Positions 10,517 through 19,811 of a stretch of 64,000 nt of DNA are shown here, in pieces (position 1 is the stretch's first letter; the number at the start of each line of letters is the position of its first letter). Made by a program: the position numbers and the translations under genes. The stretch covers positions 62,001-126,000 of the forward strand of contig DYJI01000006.1 in the NCBI GenBank assembly GCA_020723185.1, given 5' to 3'. Below the pieces are notes generated by a model that was not told the origin of the DNA, ran no database searches, and was given only the letters and a program-made list of their open reading frames with translations. Source of the stretch: Sideroxydans lithotrophicus (GTDB lineage: Bacteria; Pseudomonadota; Gammaproteobacteria; Burkholderiales; Gallionellaceae).

Positions 10517-11782
10517 TCAGTTAACGCGCACCTTGCGCAGCTGCATCACTTCCGCCACTGTGTAGAAGGAACCGAGGGCCGCGATTCTATCATTTTCACC
10601 CGCACGGTTGCTGGCCTCGTTCAGCGCATTTTCGATGGAACCGCAGTCTATCGCCTCCCCGCGCAGCGGCAATCCATGCATCACCTGCAGCAGTTCAAAG
10701 GAAGTGGCACCGCGCGGCGCATCGATACCGGCGACCAGCCACACATCGACCTGAGCATCCAGTGCACGCACCACACCAGCCATGTCCTTGTCCTTGAGCA
10801 TGGCAAGCACTGCGAACGTCCTCGCGGGTGGCAGATCAGCCAGATTCCTGGCCAGCGATCGGGCGGCGTGCGGATTGTGCGCCACGTCCAGTATCCATTG
10901 CGGCCTGCCCGGCAGGAACTGGAAGCGTCCCGCCAGCATGACTTCGGTCAGACCGCGCCTTACCGCCTCCATATTCACCGGCATGCGCGCTTTCAGCCCC
11001 TCCAATGTCGCCAGCACCGCACTGGCATTCTGCAGCTGGAACGCACCGCGCAGGGCCGGATAAGGCAAAGCATTGCGGCTGCCGGACTTGCCCAGATAGT
11101 CCCATTGGCCTTGATGCGCGCGGAACCCGAGATCCTCACCTATGCACCACAATTCTGCCCCGATCTGCCGCGCATGTGCCCGCAAGACCGGCGGCACGTC
11201 ACTGTCTGCGCAGATCGCCACCCTGCCCTCGCGGAAGATACCCGCTTTCTCGAAGGCGATCTGCTCGCGCGTATCGCCCAGATAATCGGTGTGGTCGATA
11301 TCCACACTGGTCACCACCGCCACATCGGCATCGAACACATTCACCGCATCCAGCCTGCCGCCCAGCCCCACTTCAAGGATGGCGACATCCACCTGGTGCG
11401 CGATGAAACATTGCATCGCGGCCAGCGTGCCGAACTCGAAATAGGTGAGCGGGATATCGCCGCGCGCCTGCTCGATCGCTTCGAACGACGCGCACAGCTC
11501 CGCATCGCTCGCCTGTTGTTTGGCGATGCGCACACGCTCGTTGTAGCGCAACAGGTGCGGCGAGGTATAACAGCCGACTCGATAACCCGCCGCATGCAGG
11601 ATGGATTCGAGCATCGCGCACACCGAACCTTTGCCGTTGGTACCACCAATGATGATGACCGGGAATTCCTGTTCGAGATCGAGCCGTTGTTTGACTTGCG
11701 TTACACGCTCCAGACCGAGCGCGATGGTTTTTGGATGAAGGGATTCGAGATGGGATAGCCAATCGGCCAGGGATTTTGGCAT
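10517..11782 (-). CDS. folC: Bifunctional folylpolyglutamate synthase / dihydrofolate synthase
   Basis: FolC adds glutamate to dihydropteroate and then extends the polyglutamate tail of folates. The 421-residue Mur-ligase-like protein has the ATP loop GGTNGKGS (47-54), the TSPHLLRYNERVRI folate-site block, the EVGLGGRLDAVN motif, and the C-terminal domain starting near WILDVAHNPHAA. It lies between accD and the SPOR gene. The 54-base gap from accD contains a perfect 11-bp hairpin (separate entry). It also shares a frequently conserved operon with accD. Confidence 0.96.
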   Translation of the reverse strand: MPKSLADWLSHLESLHPKTIALGLERVTQVKQRLDLEQEFPVIIIGGTNGKGSVCAMLESILHAAGYRVGCYTSPHLLRYNERVRIAKQQASDAELCASFEAIEQARGDIPLTYFEFGTLAAMQCFIAHQVDVAILEVGLGGRLDAVNVFDADVAVVTSVDIDHTDYLGDTREQIAFEKAGIFREGRVAICADSDVPPVLRAHARQIGAELWCIGEDLGFRAHQGQWDYLGKSGSRNALPYPALRGAFQLQNASAVLATLEGLKARMPVNMEAVRRGLTEVMLAGRFQFLPGRPQWILDVAHNPHAARSLARNLADLPPARTFAVLAMLKDKDMAGVVRALDAQVDVWLVAGIDAPRGATSFELLQVMHGLPLRGEAIDCGSIENALNEASNRAGENDRIAALGSFYTVAEVMQLRKVRVN

Positions 11783-11799
11783 TTCATTACTGGAGATAG

Positions 11800-11825
11800 A
11801 ACGGCCGACAGGAATGTCGGCCGTT
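11800..11825. repeat. Perfect 11-bp inverted repeat between accD and folC
   Basis: AACGGCCGACA and TGTCGGCCGTT form a perfect stem on either strand, around a GGAA (plus) or TTCC (minus) tetraloop. In the accD-to-folC direction it lacks a U-tract (only TTCTAT follows), so it is unlikely to be an efficient intrinsic terminator. It could be an RNA-stability or processing hairpin that sets the accD/folC expression ratio. Confidence 0.6.
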
Positions 11826-11836
11826 GATACTGAGGA

Positions 11837-12721
11837 TTACGCCGCCTCCAGCTTCGCCACGGCATCCTGCTTGGTCAGCAGGGTGATCAGCGTCGCCAGT
11901 TGGTCGCGCATCTGGCGACGGTCGACGATCATGTCGATGGCGCCATGTTCGAGCAGGAACTCCGCACGCTGGAAGCCCTCAGGCAGGGTCTCGCGCACGG
12001 TCTGCTGGATCACGCGCGCACCGGCGAAGCCGATCAGTGCGCCGGGTTCGGCGATGACCACGTCCCCCAGGAAAGCGAAACTGGCCGAGACGCCGCCCAT
12101 GGTCGGGTCGGTCAGCACGGAGATGAACGGCAGTTTTGCTTCGCTCAATTGCGTGAGCGCGGCGCTGGTCTTGGCCATCTGCATCAGCGACAGCAGACCT
12201 TCCTGCATGCGCGCACCGCCGCTGGCGGAGAAACAGATGAAGGGGCATTGTTGCTCCAGCGCGACTTGCACACCGCGCACGAACCGCTCGCCGACGACAG
12301 AACCCATCGAGCCGCCCATGAAATTGAACTCGAACGAGGCCGCCACTACCGGCAAGGCATGGATGCTGCCTTGCAGCACGACCAGCGCATCGTCCTCGTC
12401 GGTCTTCTTCTTGGCCTCGACCAGTCGGTCGCTGTATTTCTTCTGGTCCTTGAACTTCAGGGTATCGACCGACAACACCTCGGAGCCGATCTCGAAGCGG
12501 CCTTCGCTGTCCAGCAGCCAATCCAGGCGCGTACGGGCAGAGATGCGGTGATGGTGGTTGCATTTCGGGCAGACGCTATGGTTCTTCTCCAGATCGGCGT
12601 GATACAGCACGGCCTGACATTCCGGGCACTTGAACCACAATCCTTCCGGCACGTTCTTCTTGGCATCCTCGCCTTCACGACGTTTGATCTTCGGCGGCAG
12701 CAGCTTTTGGAACCATCCCAT
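11837..12721 (-). CDS. accD: Acetyl-CoA carboxylase carboxyltransferase, beta subunit
   Basis: AccD with AccA transfers the carboxyl group from biotin on AccB to acetyl-CoA, the first step of fatty-acid synthesis. The 294-residue protein starts [13 protein letters not shown] and has the N-terminal four-cysteine zinc ribbon (Cys32, Cys35, Cys51, Cys54). The crotonase-fold domain follows with [22 protein letters not shown] and [11 protein letters not shown]. Its start lies 3 bases beyond the trpA stop. The trpBA-accD-folC order is typical of Betaproteobacteria. accA lies elsewhere. Confidence 0.97.
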   Translation of the reverse strand: MGWFQKLLPPKIKRREGEDAKKNVPEGLWFKCPECQAVLYHADLEKNHSVCPKCNHHHRISARTRLDWLLDSEGRFEIGSEVLSVDTLKFKDQKKYSDRLVEAKKKTDEDDALVVLQGSIHALPVVAASFEFNFMGGSMGSVVGERFVRGVQVALEQQCPFICFSASGGARMQEGLLSLMQMAKTSAALTQLSEAKLPFISVLTDPTMGGVSASFAFLGDVVIAEPGALIGFAGARVIQQTVRETLPEGFQRAEFLLEHGAIDMIVDRRQMRDQLATLITLLTKQDAVAKLEAA

Positions 12722-12724
12722 GAT

Positions 12725-13531
12725 TTACTCCTTCTCGTTATCTATCGCTACGCGCAATTCTTGCACCAAACGTCCGACGTTGGCGACCACATTCTGTTCA
12801 TTCGAATTCTCGATCTCCTGCACGATGCGGCTCCCCACCACCACACCGTCGCACTGTTTCGCTACCGCCCTGGCCGTGGCCGCATCACGGATGCCGAAAC
12901 CGACGCCTATGGGCAACTTGATGTACTTGCGCAGCAGCGGCATCTTCTGCTCGATAGCCGACAGATCCAGATTGCCTGCGCCGGTCACGCCTTTCAGCGA
13001 TACGTAATAGACATAGCCGCGCGCCAATTTTGCGACCTGCGCTATGCGCGCTTCCGTGGTGGTCGGAGCCAGCAGGAAGATGGGGGCGATGCCATGCGCC
13101 TGCAGATGCTCGAACGCCTCGTGGCTCTCTTCCGGCGGAAAGTCCACGGTCAGGGCGCCGTCCACGCCGACCTCGGCGCAACGTTTGGCGAACGTTTCCC
13201 AGCCCATGGCCTCGATGGGATTACCGTAACCCATCAGCACCACCGGTGTGACCGTATCCTGTTTGCGGAACTCGGCCACCATGTCCAGCACGCCACGCAG
13301 CGACATGCCGTTCTTCAGCGCACGCTCGGATGCGCGCTGGATGGTCGGACCGTCGGCCATCGGATCGGAGAACGGCACGCCCAGTTCGAGCACGTCCGCG
13401 CCGGCTTGCACCAGACCGTGCATCAGCGGCACCGTGAGCGCCTGCGCCGGGTCGCCGGAGGTGATGAAGGGGATGAGCGCCTTGCGCTGTTGCTGCTTGA
13501 GCTTTTCGAATGTGGTATCGATGCGGCTCAT
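12725..13531 (-). CDS. trpA: Tryptophan synthase alpha subunit
   Basis: TrpA cleaves indole-3-glycerol phosphate and channels indole to TrpB. The 268-residue TIM barrel has the catalytic Glu in [15 protein letters not shown] and the catalytic Asp in [14 protein letters not shown]. Phosphate-binding GFGIRD and VVGSRIV follow near the C-terminus. The start MSRIDTTF overlaps the trpB stop as ATGA, so translation is coupled to trpB, as expected for subunits of one complex. A longer upstream frame reads into trpB and is discarded. Confidence 0.97.
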   Translation of the reverse strand: MSRIDTTFEKLKQQQRKALIPFITSGDPAQALTVPLMHGLVQAGADVLELGVPFSDPMADGPTIQRASERALKNGMSLRGVLDMVAEFRKQDTVTPVVLMGYGNPIEAMGWETFAKRCAEVGVDGALTVDFPPEESHEAFEHLQAHGIAPIFLLAPTTTEARIAQVAKLARGYVYYVSLKGVTGAGNLDLSAIEQKMPLLRKYIKLPIGVGFGIRDAATARAVAKQCDGVVVGSRIVQEIENSNEQNVVANVGRLVQELRVAIDNEKE

Positions 13532-14727
13532 AGCGTGATGCCTTTCAATTTCGCCACGGTGTTCATATCCTTGTCGCCGCGACCGGACAGGTTCACCAGC
13601 AGGACTTTGTCTTTGCTCATCGTCGGTGCGATCTTCATCGCATGTGCCAGGGCATGGCTGGATTCGAGCGCGGGGATGATGCCTTCGAATTTGCACAAGG
13701 CATCAAAGGCGGCGATGGCTTCATCGTCATCGATCGCGACATACTGCGCACGACCGATGTCTTTCAGCAGGCAATGCTCGGGGCCGACGCCGGGATAATC
13801 CAGTCCGGCGGAGATGGAATGGGTCTCGATGATCTGGCCGTTCTCATCCTGGATCAGGTACACCTTGTTGCCGTGCAACACGCCGACCTTGCTGTTGGCC
13901 GTAAGGGGCGCGGCATGCTGACCGCTGGCGATACCGTGACCGCCCGCTTCCACACCGATGATCTGCACATCGGGCACGTCGATATAAGGATGGAACAACC
14001 CGATCGCGTTGGAACCGCCGCCCACACAGGCGATCACGGCATCCGGCTGACGGCCAATCATTTCCGGCATCTGTACTTTGGCCTCGTTACCGATCACGCA
14101 CTGGAAATCGCGCACCATCATCGGGTACGGGTGCGGGCCCGCTGCCGTGCCGAAGATATAAAAGGTGGATTCGACGTTGGTGACCCAGTCGCGGATCGCT
14201 TCGTTGCACGCGTCTTTCAGCGTGCGCGAACCGCTCTCCACCGGCACCACGGTCGCGCCCAGCAACTTCATGCGGAACACGTTCGGCGCCTGGCGCTGGA
14301 TGTCTTCCGCGCCCATGTACACGATGCACTCCATGCCGAAGCGCGCCGCCACGGTGGCAGTCGCCACGCCGTGCATGCCCGCGCCGGTCTCGGCAATGAC
14401 GCGTTTCTTGCCCATGCGTTTGGCCAGCAAGGCCTGGCCGATAGCGTTGTTGATCTTGTGCGCGCCGGTATGGTTCAGGTCTTCGCGTTTCAGGTAGATC
14501 TGCGCGCCGCCCAGGTCGTCTGAAAGCCGCTTGGCATGATAGATGGGGCTGGGACGTCCTACGTAGTGCTTGAGTTCGTATGCGAACTCGGCCTTGAATG
14601 CGGGATCGTCGCGGAAGCGCAGGTATTGCTGGCGCAATTCCTCGACTGCCGGGATCAGCGTTTCCGCCATGTAGATGCCGCCGAACTGGCCGAAGTGGCC
14701 GCTCAAATCTGGATAGTTATAACTCAA
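13528..14727 (-). CDS. trpB: Tryptophan synthase beta subunit
   Basis: TrpB condenses indole with serine on PLP to form tryptophan. The start chosen is TTG, giving [17 protein letters not shown] and 399 residues, the usual length. GAGG precedes it by 9 bases, and the start overlaps the trpF stop by 11 bases. The upstream ATG in the same frame would add 14 basic residues not seen in the family. The PLP lysine is Lys91 in HTGAHKINN. The phosphate loop GGGSNAIG and the Glu in TGAGMHG are intact. Confidence 0.95.
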   Translation of the reverse strand: MSYNYPDLSGHFGQFGGIYMAETLIPAVEELRQQYLRFRDDPAFKAEFAYELKHYVGRPSPIYHAKRLSDDLGGAQIYLKREDLNHTGAHKINNAIGQALLAKRMGKKRVIAETGAGMHGVATATVAARFGMECIVYMGAEDIQRQAPNVFRMKLLGATVVPVESGSRTLKDACNEAIRDWVTNVESTFYIFGTAAGPHPYPMMVRDFQCVIGNEAKVQMPEMIGRQPDAVIACVGGGSNAIGLFHPYIDVPDVQIIGVEAGGHGIASGQHAAPLTANSKVGVLHGNKVYLIQDENGQIIETHSISAGLDYPGVGPEHCLLKDIGRAQYVAIDDDEAIAAFDALCKFEGIIPALESSHALAHAMKIAPTMSKDKVLLVNLSGRGDKDMNTVAKLKGITL

Positions 14728-15337
14728 CGCTCTTGACCTCTTTGATGAATGCCGCGACTTTCGCCGCATCCTTTATGCCTTTTTCCGCCTCGACGCCGCT
14801 GGATACATCGACCGCATGCGGCCTCACCGTGCGCACTGCTTGGGCCACATTTCCGGCATGCAGCCCGCCGGACAGGATCACCGGCAACGACAAGTCGCGC
14901 GGGATCAGCCCCCAGTCGAACGACTTGCCGGTACCGCCCTGCACGCCTTGCACATAGGCGTCCAGCAACAATCCCTGGGCAGCCGCGTAACGGGCCGCGC
15001 ATTCTACCAAATCCACCCCCGGCCTGACGCGTATCGCCTTCAAATAAGGACGCCCGAACTGTGCGCAGAATTGCGGCGATTCGTCGCCATGGAACTGCAA
15101 CACATCGAGCGGAACCTGAGCCAGCACTTCGCGCACCATCTCGGCCGTCGGGTCCACGAACAGGCCGACGCTGGTCACGAAAGGTGGCACGGCACGCATC
15201 AGTTCTGCCGCACGCTGTTCAGAGATATTGCGCGGACTCTTGTCATAGAACACGAACCCGAGCGCATCCGCTCCAGCCGCTACCGCAGCCAGCAGGTCCT
15301 GTTCGCGGGTGATGCCGCATATCTTGATCCGGGTCAT
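14717..15337 (-). CDS. trpF: Phosphoribosylanthranilate isomerase
   Basis: TrpF performs the Amadori rearrangement of N-(5'-phosphoribosyl)anthranilate in tryptophan synthesis. The 206-residue TIM barrel starts [14 protein letters not shown], with Cys7 as the catalytic base. VLQFHGDE, the catalytic Asp in [19 protein letters not shown] and the phosphate site VDVSSGVE are in order. It lies 7 bases after truA and overlaps trpB, so the translation units run truA-trpF-trpB-trpA. It is a stand-alone protein, not fused to TrpC as in Enterobacteria. trpC, trpD and trpE are not in the window. Confidence 0.97.
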   Translation of the reverse strand: MTRIKICGITREQDLLAAVAAGADALGFVFYDKSPRNISEQRAAELMRAVPPFVTSVGLFVDPTAEMVREVLAQVPLDVLQFHGDESPQFCAQFGRPYLKAIRVRPGVDLVECAARYAAAQGLLLDAYVQGVQGGTGKSFDWGLIPRDLSLPVILSGGLHAGNVAQAVRTVRPHAVDVSSGVEAEKGIKDAAKVAAFIKEVKSVEL

Positions 15338-15344
15338 CGGGATG

Positions 15345-16127
15345 TCAGTCGTTTTCCGAGGTCGACATTGTACCTTGCGGCAGCCCCCACTTTGCGTCAT
15401 AGCCGATGTGACGCAGATAGAGCCCGTCCGGCATGAATGTCGGGGCTGCCAGCTTGCGTTCGCGGGATTCAAGGACCTGTTTCATCCATGCAGGCGGGTA
15501 TTTGCCTTTGCCGACATACACCAGGCAACCGACGATGTTTCGCACCATGTGATGCAGGAAGGCGTTCGCGGTCAGGTCAAAGATGATCGTCTCGCCCTGT
15601 TGCCGGATATCCAGTTTGGCCAGCGTCTTGACCGGAGACTTGGCCTGGCATTGTGAAGCACGGAATGCGCTGAAATCATGCTCGCCCAGCAGATGATGCG
15701 CCGCCGCCTGCATCGCAGCCACGTCCAGCGGTGCATGGAACCAACCAGCCTTGCCCGCATGTACGGCCAGCCGCGTGGGACGATTGAACAATACGTATTG
15801 GTAGCTGCGCGAGTACGCCGAGAAACGCGCGTGGAACTCATCGCCCACCTCGTGCGCCCACAAAACGGCGATACCGGCCGGCAGCAGCGCATTGCAGCCG
15901 CGCACCCAGGCAGTGAGTTGGCGGACCGTCGACGTATCGAAATGCACCACTTGCTCCAGCGCATGCACGCCGGTATCAGTGCGCCCTGCCGCGATGACGC
16001 TTATCCGCTCGCAGGCGATGACCGACAAGGCATCCTGCAGCGCATCCTGCACGTTCGCCATGTCCGTCTGGCTCTGCCAGCCGTGGTAACGGCTACCGTC
16101 ATATTCCAACCCAAGTGCGACCCTCAT
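15345..16127 (-). CDS. truA: tRNA pseudouridine(38-40) synthase TruA
   Basis: TruA isomerises uridines 38-40 in the anticodon arm of many tRNAs. The start [18 protein letters not shown] gives 260 residues, and its ATG overlaps the upstream ecfT stop as ATGA; a 10-residue N-terminal extension is not expected. The catalytic Asp51 is in [10 protein letters not shown], and the [11 protein letters not shown] block is in the second half. The fimV-truA-trpF linkage is a well-known betaproteobacterial and gammaproteobacterial arrangement. Here an EcfT-like gene is inserted between fimV and truA. Confidence 0.96.
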   Translation of the reverse strand: MRVALGLEYDGSRYHGWQSQTDMANVQDALQDALSVIACERISVIAAGRTDTGVHALEQVVHFDTSTVRQLTAWVRGCNALLPAGIAVLWAHEVGDEFHARFSAYSRSYQYVLFNRPTRLAVHAGKAGWFHAPLDVAAMQAAAHHLLGEHDFSAFRASQCQAKSPVKTLAKLDIRQQGETIIFDLTANAFLHHMVRNIVGCLVYVGKGKYPPAWMKQVLESRERKLAAPTFMPDGLYLRHIGYDAKWGLPQGTMSTSEND

Positions 16128-16747
16128 GCCCAGACCCCGTAAATTAGTGTCGCGCACAGCAACAGGCTGAGCACGTCTATTACCTTTAGCGCGCTCTGCT
16201 CCAGCATCACGTATTGCCCGGACAATGAAGGTGTCTGCAGCGCGTCATGGATGGACCGTCTCCAGTCTGCCGCAGTATCGCGCATAGCCGGCTCGGCATA
16301 CTGCAGGGTCAACGCCAGCCGAACGGCAAGCCGTTCGCGCGCCCCTCCGAACCAGTTCAGCGGATAAGCCAGCGCATGGATACCGCAGATGAACTGCGCC
16401 TGGTTCAGTAGCGACAGCAGGATCGCCAAACCGGACAACATGGAAAGCAAGCGGCCCAGTTGCATCAACCCATCCCACAGACCTTCCAGCGTCGGCGAAA
16501 ATCGTCCCAGTTCGGCCACCAGCGCGACGCCCGGAGTCGAATAGGCATAGACGATCAACAGGGAGAGCAATATCCAGCGGGTGCGCCGGATCAAGCTGAA
16601 CAGTTGGCGCGAATCGAGCTTCGCTGCCGCGATGAACAGGGCAACCGTCAGCGCCAACAAGCCAGGTGCAGACAGCGCTTGTGCCGAGATGGACAAGGAT
16701 ATCCAGATCAAAATCTGTATGGCGGGATGGGGCATCTGCCTATCCAT
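16124..16747 (-). CDS. Orphan EcfT/CbiQ-family transmembrane protein
   Basis: The 207-residue membrane protein has about five hydrophobic segments and a central cytoplasmic region with ARERLAVRLALTLQYAEPA. The latter resembles the coupling-helix region of the T component of energy-coupling-factor vitamin/metal transporters. A working ECF transporter also needs A-component ATPases and an S component, and neither lies nearby. It overlaps truA (ATGA) and begins just 6 bases after the fimV terminator, so it must be transcribed by read-through or from a promoter inside fimV. It may serve a distant ATPase, or have another membrane role. Confidence 0.72.
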   Translation of the reverse strand: MDRQMPHPAIQILIWISLSISAQALSAPGLLALTVALFIAAAKLDSRQLFSLIRRTRWILLSLLIVYAYSTPGVALVAELGRFSPTLEGLWDGLMQLGRLLSMLSGLAILLSLLNQAQFICGIHALAYPLNWFGGARERLAVRLALTLQYAEPAMRDTAADWRRSIHDALQTPSLSGQYVMLEQSALKVIDVLSLLLCATLIYGVWA

Positions 16748-16753
16748 TCGTTC

Positions 16754-16784
16754 AAATAAAAACGGCAGCCGGGACGGCTGCCGT
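16754..16784 (-). terminator. Intrinsic terminator after fimV
   Basis: On the minus strand ACGGCAGCC pairs with GGCTGCCGT around a short GTCCC-containing loop and runs into TTTTTATTT. It begins 18 bases after the fimV stop and ends directly in front of ecfT. It should therefore cut most fimV-derived transcription from the downstream truA-trp-accD genes. Confidence 0.88.
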
Positions 16785-16802
16785 CGCTTTCATGCGAATA
16801 GC

Positions 16803-19691
16803 TCAGAGCTGGTCGAGGATGCTTTGCGCATTCGCGCGTTGTTGCGCATCACCGTCACGCAGCACTTCTTCGAGGATCTCCTTCGCACCGGCTCCATCAC
16901 CCATCTCCTGGTATGCCTTGGCAAGATCGAGCTTGGTTGCGACTTCCTGCCAACGCTCATCCTTGACCTCAGCCGCCGGACTGGTGGTATCGGCTCCCCC
17001 CAGACCATCCAGGTTCAGGCTGATGTCCCCCAAACCGATGTCCATCGGTGCAGAAGGTTTCTCTTCCGCAGAGCTTGAGTCTGCCGGGATATCCAGTGTG
17101 AATGCCAGACCATCATCGACTTCGGCCAGCTCGGGTTTTGCAGCTACGGCTTCTTCCGGCTGCGCAGAAGTGATATCGAACATCAGATCATCCAGCCCCG
17201 CAGGTGCAGCCGACTCGGCGCTCGCTTCCGATGAAACGGGCGTCTGGAAGCCTGAATGCGTGGAGGTTACGTCGAACATCAGATCGTTCGTCTCTTCGGC
17301 TCTGCTTGTCGGGCCTGATTTCTCAGCCACTTGACTGGGAACCCCTGGATGAGTGGAGGTGACGTCAAAGATAAGATCATCGGAAGCGGCAGCACCCGTA
17401 TTGGCGCCACCCACCGCCTCCGCTGCAATCTCACTGTCCACATGCGCACCGGTGATATCGAAATCCATCGGCGCTTCGCTTGCCGCCTGCAATTCCTGTG
17501 CGGACAGGATGGTCGTCGATTCACTGGATGTAGCCCCTGGCTGCATCACCACAGTACCCAGGAAGTCTTCGGCCTGGGCGGTCTCCTTGGTCTTTGCCGT
17601 CGAGAAGGTGTCCATCATCAAGGTATCCAGTGCGCCGGTCTCTTCCTTGCCGGAATCCGACGAACCGAAACCGAGATCGAAGTCGACCGCCGGTTCCGCA
17701 GCCTCTTCAACTTGCGAAGCGCCAGCCTCGTTTGCTTCGCCTTCACCGCCATAGAACGGATTGGACGGCTCAAGCTCGCGCCCCATCGCAGCCGCTTGCA
17801 GCCATGCAGCCTCGTCGTCGCTGTCCTTGATCTGGCGGGCATAGGTCATGAATGCGTTCGTATCCTTGCGTGTCGAATAGATCGACAGCAGTTTGAGGAT
17901 GATCGGCACATTGCCCGGCTTGGTGTTCAATGCTTCTTTCAATACCTCTTCAGCCTGGACGTCGCGCCCGAAGGTAAGGAACAGATCGGCTTCGGCGATA
18001 GGATCGACTTCGTCGGAGTGCCTCTCTTCGACGGCATCCTCTGCCTGGCGGGTAAAGTCACCTGTATCAGGCGATGGCATCACCGGCTCGGCGATCCGTC
18101 CGGTCGAACTGCCTATATCATCGGCCTCGGAAGCGGCTGTAGCCGCCGCCTTCTTGGGGGCCGCCTTGCCGCTTCGACGCGACAACCAGAAACCTGCACC
18201 GAGCAGAGCGACCAGGCCGCCAGCAGCACCTCCCAATAACACCGGGTCCTCCAGCAGGCTATCGATCAGGGACACTTCAACCTGCGGAACCTCCACCGGA
18301 GCTGGCACTGCCGGTTTGGCTACCGGCTGGGCCTGCACGGGAGCACTGGCACCGACAGCAGCTGTCGGAGCCCCGGCTTCAGGAGCCGGCGCTGCTTTCT
18401 GTGCAGCCTCAGCCTGCTGCTTCTTCAGTGCGGCAAGTCGCTCCAGATCCTTGACGTTCTTTTCCAGCAGTGCCGCACGATCCTGTGCCTCCTTCAGTGC
18501 CTTGGCTTTGGCAACCGAATCCTCTTCCTTGCTGCTGGCCGAGCCGGCGGCCCCGCCCTCACCGGGCACCTCCCCCTTGGATAGCCTCAGTACTTCAGTC
18601 GGTGCTTCTTTGCCTGCCGCCTTATCCGTCACGGCAGCGGTCACTTTACCCGAGGATCCCTGCTGGGCAGTTTGCTCCCGTGCTTCGGCACGGACTGCAG
18701 CAAGTTGTTGACGATATGCGTTCCAATCTTCCACTTGGGCGCGATATTCCTTCACCGCCTCGCCCTGATCAACAGCCTCGATCTCGGCGGCATCCGGCAC
18801 ACGGATGATCTTGCCCGCTTTCAAACGGTTCATGTTCTTGCCCATGAAGGCTTCACTGTTGGCGCGATACATCGCAACCAGCATGCGCTCCAGACTGACA
18901 TCAGCCGGCTTGACCTTCAGCGCGATCTTGCTCAGGGAATCGCCGCGCACCACTTTGATGTCGACACTTTCCGCCACAGGGATTGCTTCTTCCTTGCTCA
19001 AGGCATCATCTACCACCACCGGAGCTTCTTCCTGAGCCGGCTCGGCGGGCAGCGCAGCGACTGTTTCGGCAGCAGGCTCTTGGGGGACAGGAGGTAGTTC
19101 TGCTGCGGGCTGCATATCCGTCGTTTCGGCAGCTGGTTCTGCAGGCGCGATCTCCGCTGGGACTTCCGGTGCGGCGGGAGCGACTTCTTGGGTGGGTACC
19201 ACCTCAGGAACAGGAAGCGGCTGGCTCAGCGCTGGAGGTGTCGACACGACCGGCGCGACAGGTTTGATCGTCTCGGCTTGCGGCTCGACAGCGAAACCGA
19301 CCGGGTCAAGCAGGAAGGTGTATTCGCGCATGAGCTTGCCGGAAGGCCAGGCAACCTCGACCAGCAACGTCACAAACGGCTCGTTCACCGGTTGGGTGGA
19401 AGTGATGATAACGCGGGGCTGCGCACTGTCGCGATTGGCGATAGCGAACTTGAGCTTGGGTAATGCATAGGGGTAATCGATGCCGGCGGCCTTGAAAGCT
19501 TCTACCGACGCAAGTTTTGCGACGATGCTGTTCCGGTCCGCCTTGTCCACTGCCACCAGTTCGATCTCGGCTTTCAGCGGCTGCCCAAGATTGGAACTGA
19601 CCGCCATACCCCCCAGACCCGTAGCGCTAGCGATACCGGACACCAGCAAGCAGGCAAGATAACCGGACGTTTTTATAATCGTTTTCAGCAC
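16803..19691 (-). CDS. fimV: FimV-family polar hub protein (LysM, membrane anchor, TPR)
   Basis: FimV is an inner-membrane, peptidoglycan-binding protein that organises cell poles for type IV pili and chemosensory systems. The 962-residue product has a signal peptide (1-24) and a FimV N-terminal domain starting TGLGGMAVSSNLGQPLKAEIEL. A Pro/Glu-rich segment, a LysM-like domain (VRGDSLSKIALKV), a coiled coil and one membrane segment (VLLGGAAGGLVALLGAGFWL) follow. The long acidic cytoplasmic tail ends in the FimV C-terminal TPR motif (KLDLAKAYQEMGD). The start is GTG with GAGGGTG upstream. Four related repeats lie in the acidic tail. The position next to truA/asd is conserved. Confidence 0.93.
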   Translation of the reverse strand: MLKTIIKTSGYLACLLVSGIASATGLGGMAVSSNLGQPLKAEIELVAVDKADRNSIVAKLASVEAFKAAGIDYPYALPKLKFAIANRDSAQPRVIITSTQPVNEPFVTLLVEVAWPSGKLMREYTFLLDPVGFAVEPQAETIKPVAPVVSTPPALSQPLPVPEVVPTQEVAPAAPEVPAEIAPAEPAAETTDMQPAAELPPVPQEPAAETVAALPAEPAQEEAPVVVDDALSKEEAIPVAESVDIKVVRGDSLSKIALKVKPADVSLERMLVAMYRANSEAFMGKNMNRLKAGKIIRVPDAAEIEAVDQGEAVKEYRAQVEDWNAYRQQLAAVRAEAREQTAQQGSSGKVTAAVTDKAAGKEAPTEVLRLSKGEVPGEGGAAGSASSKEEDSVAKAKALKEAQDRAALLEKNVKDLERLAALKKQQAEAAQKAAPAPEAGAPTAAVGASAPVQAQPVAKPAVPAPVEVPQVEVSLIDSLLEDPVLLGGAAGGLVALLGAGFWLSRRSGKAAPKKAAATAASEADDIGSSTGRIAEPVMPSPDTGDFTRQAEDAVEERHSDEVDPIAEADLFLTFGRDVQAEEVLKEALNTKPGNVPIILKLLSIYSTRKDTNAFMTYARQIKDSDDEAAWLQAAAMGRELEPSNPFYGGEGEANEAGASQVEEAAEPAVDFDLGFGSSDSGKEETGALDTLMMDTFSTAKTKETAQAEDFLGTVVMQPGATSSESTTILSAQELQAASEAPMDFDITGAHVDSEIAAEAVGGANTGAAASDDLIFDVTSTHPGVPSQVAEKSGPTSRAEETNDLMFDVTSTHSGFQTPVSSEASAESAAPAGLDDLMFDITSAQPEEAVAAKPELAEVDDGLAFTLDIPADSSSAEEKPSAPMDIGLGDISLNLDGLGGADTTSPAAEVKDERWQEVATKLDLAKAYQEMGDGAGAKEILEEVLRDGDAQQRANAQSILDQL
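17165..17475 (-). repeat. Four degenerate in-frame repeats in the FimV cytoplasmic tail
   Basis: The encoded peptides are DFDITGAHVDS, DLIFDVTSTHPG, DLMFDVTSTHSG and DLMFDITSAQPE, separated by 20-40 acidic, Ala/Ser/Glu-rich residues. At DNA level the blocks share GACGT(C/A)-like and ATCAGATC words but have diverged. They look like short linear binding motifs on a disordered tether. Partner proteins are unknown. Confidence 0.7.
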
Positions 19692-19811
19692 ACTGCCACC
19701 CTCATTCTTTCCCTGACGATATTCAGACTAACATCAGAGGGTTAGTGATGCAAGCTCACCTGCCCTCTAGATTCAGCGACTAACCGGCGGTAATCAACCG
19801 GATTTTTGCCC

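Noticed and set aside
11900-13798. 632-codon plus-strand frame opposite accD and trpA
   Set aside because: It runs antisense to two certain genes and across their junction, with no ribosome binding site or recognisable domain.
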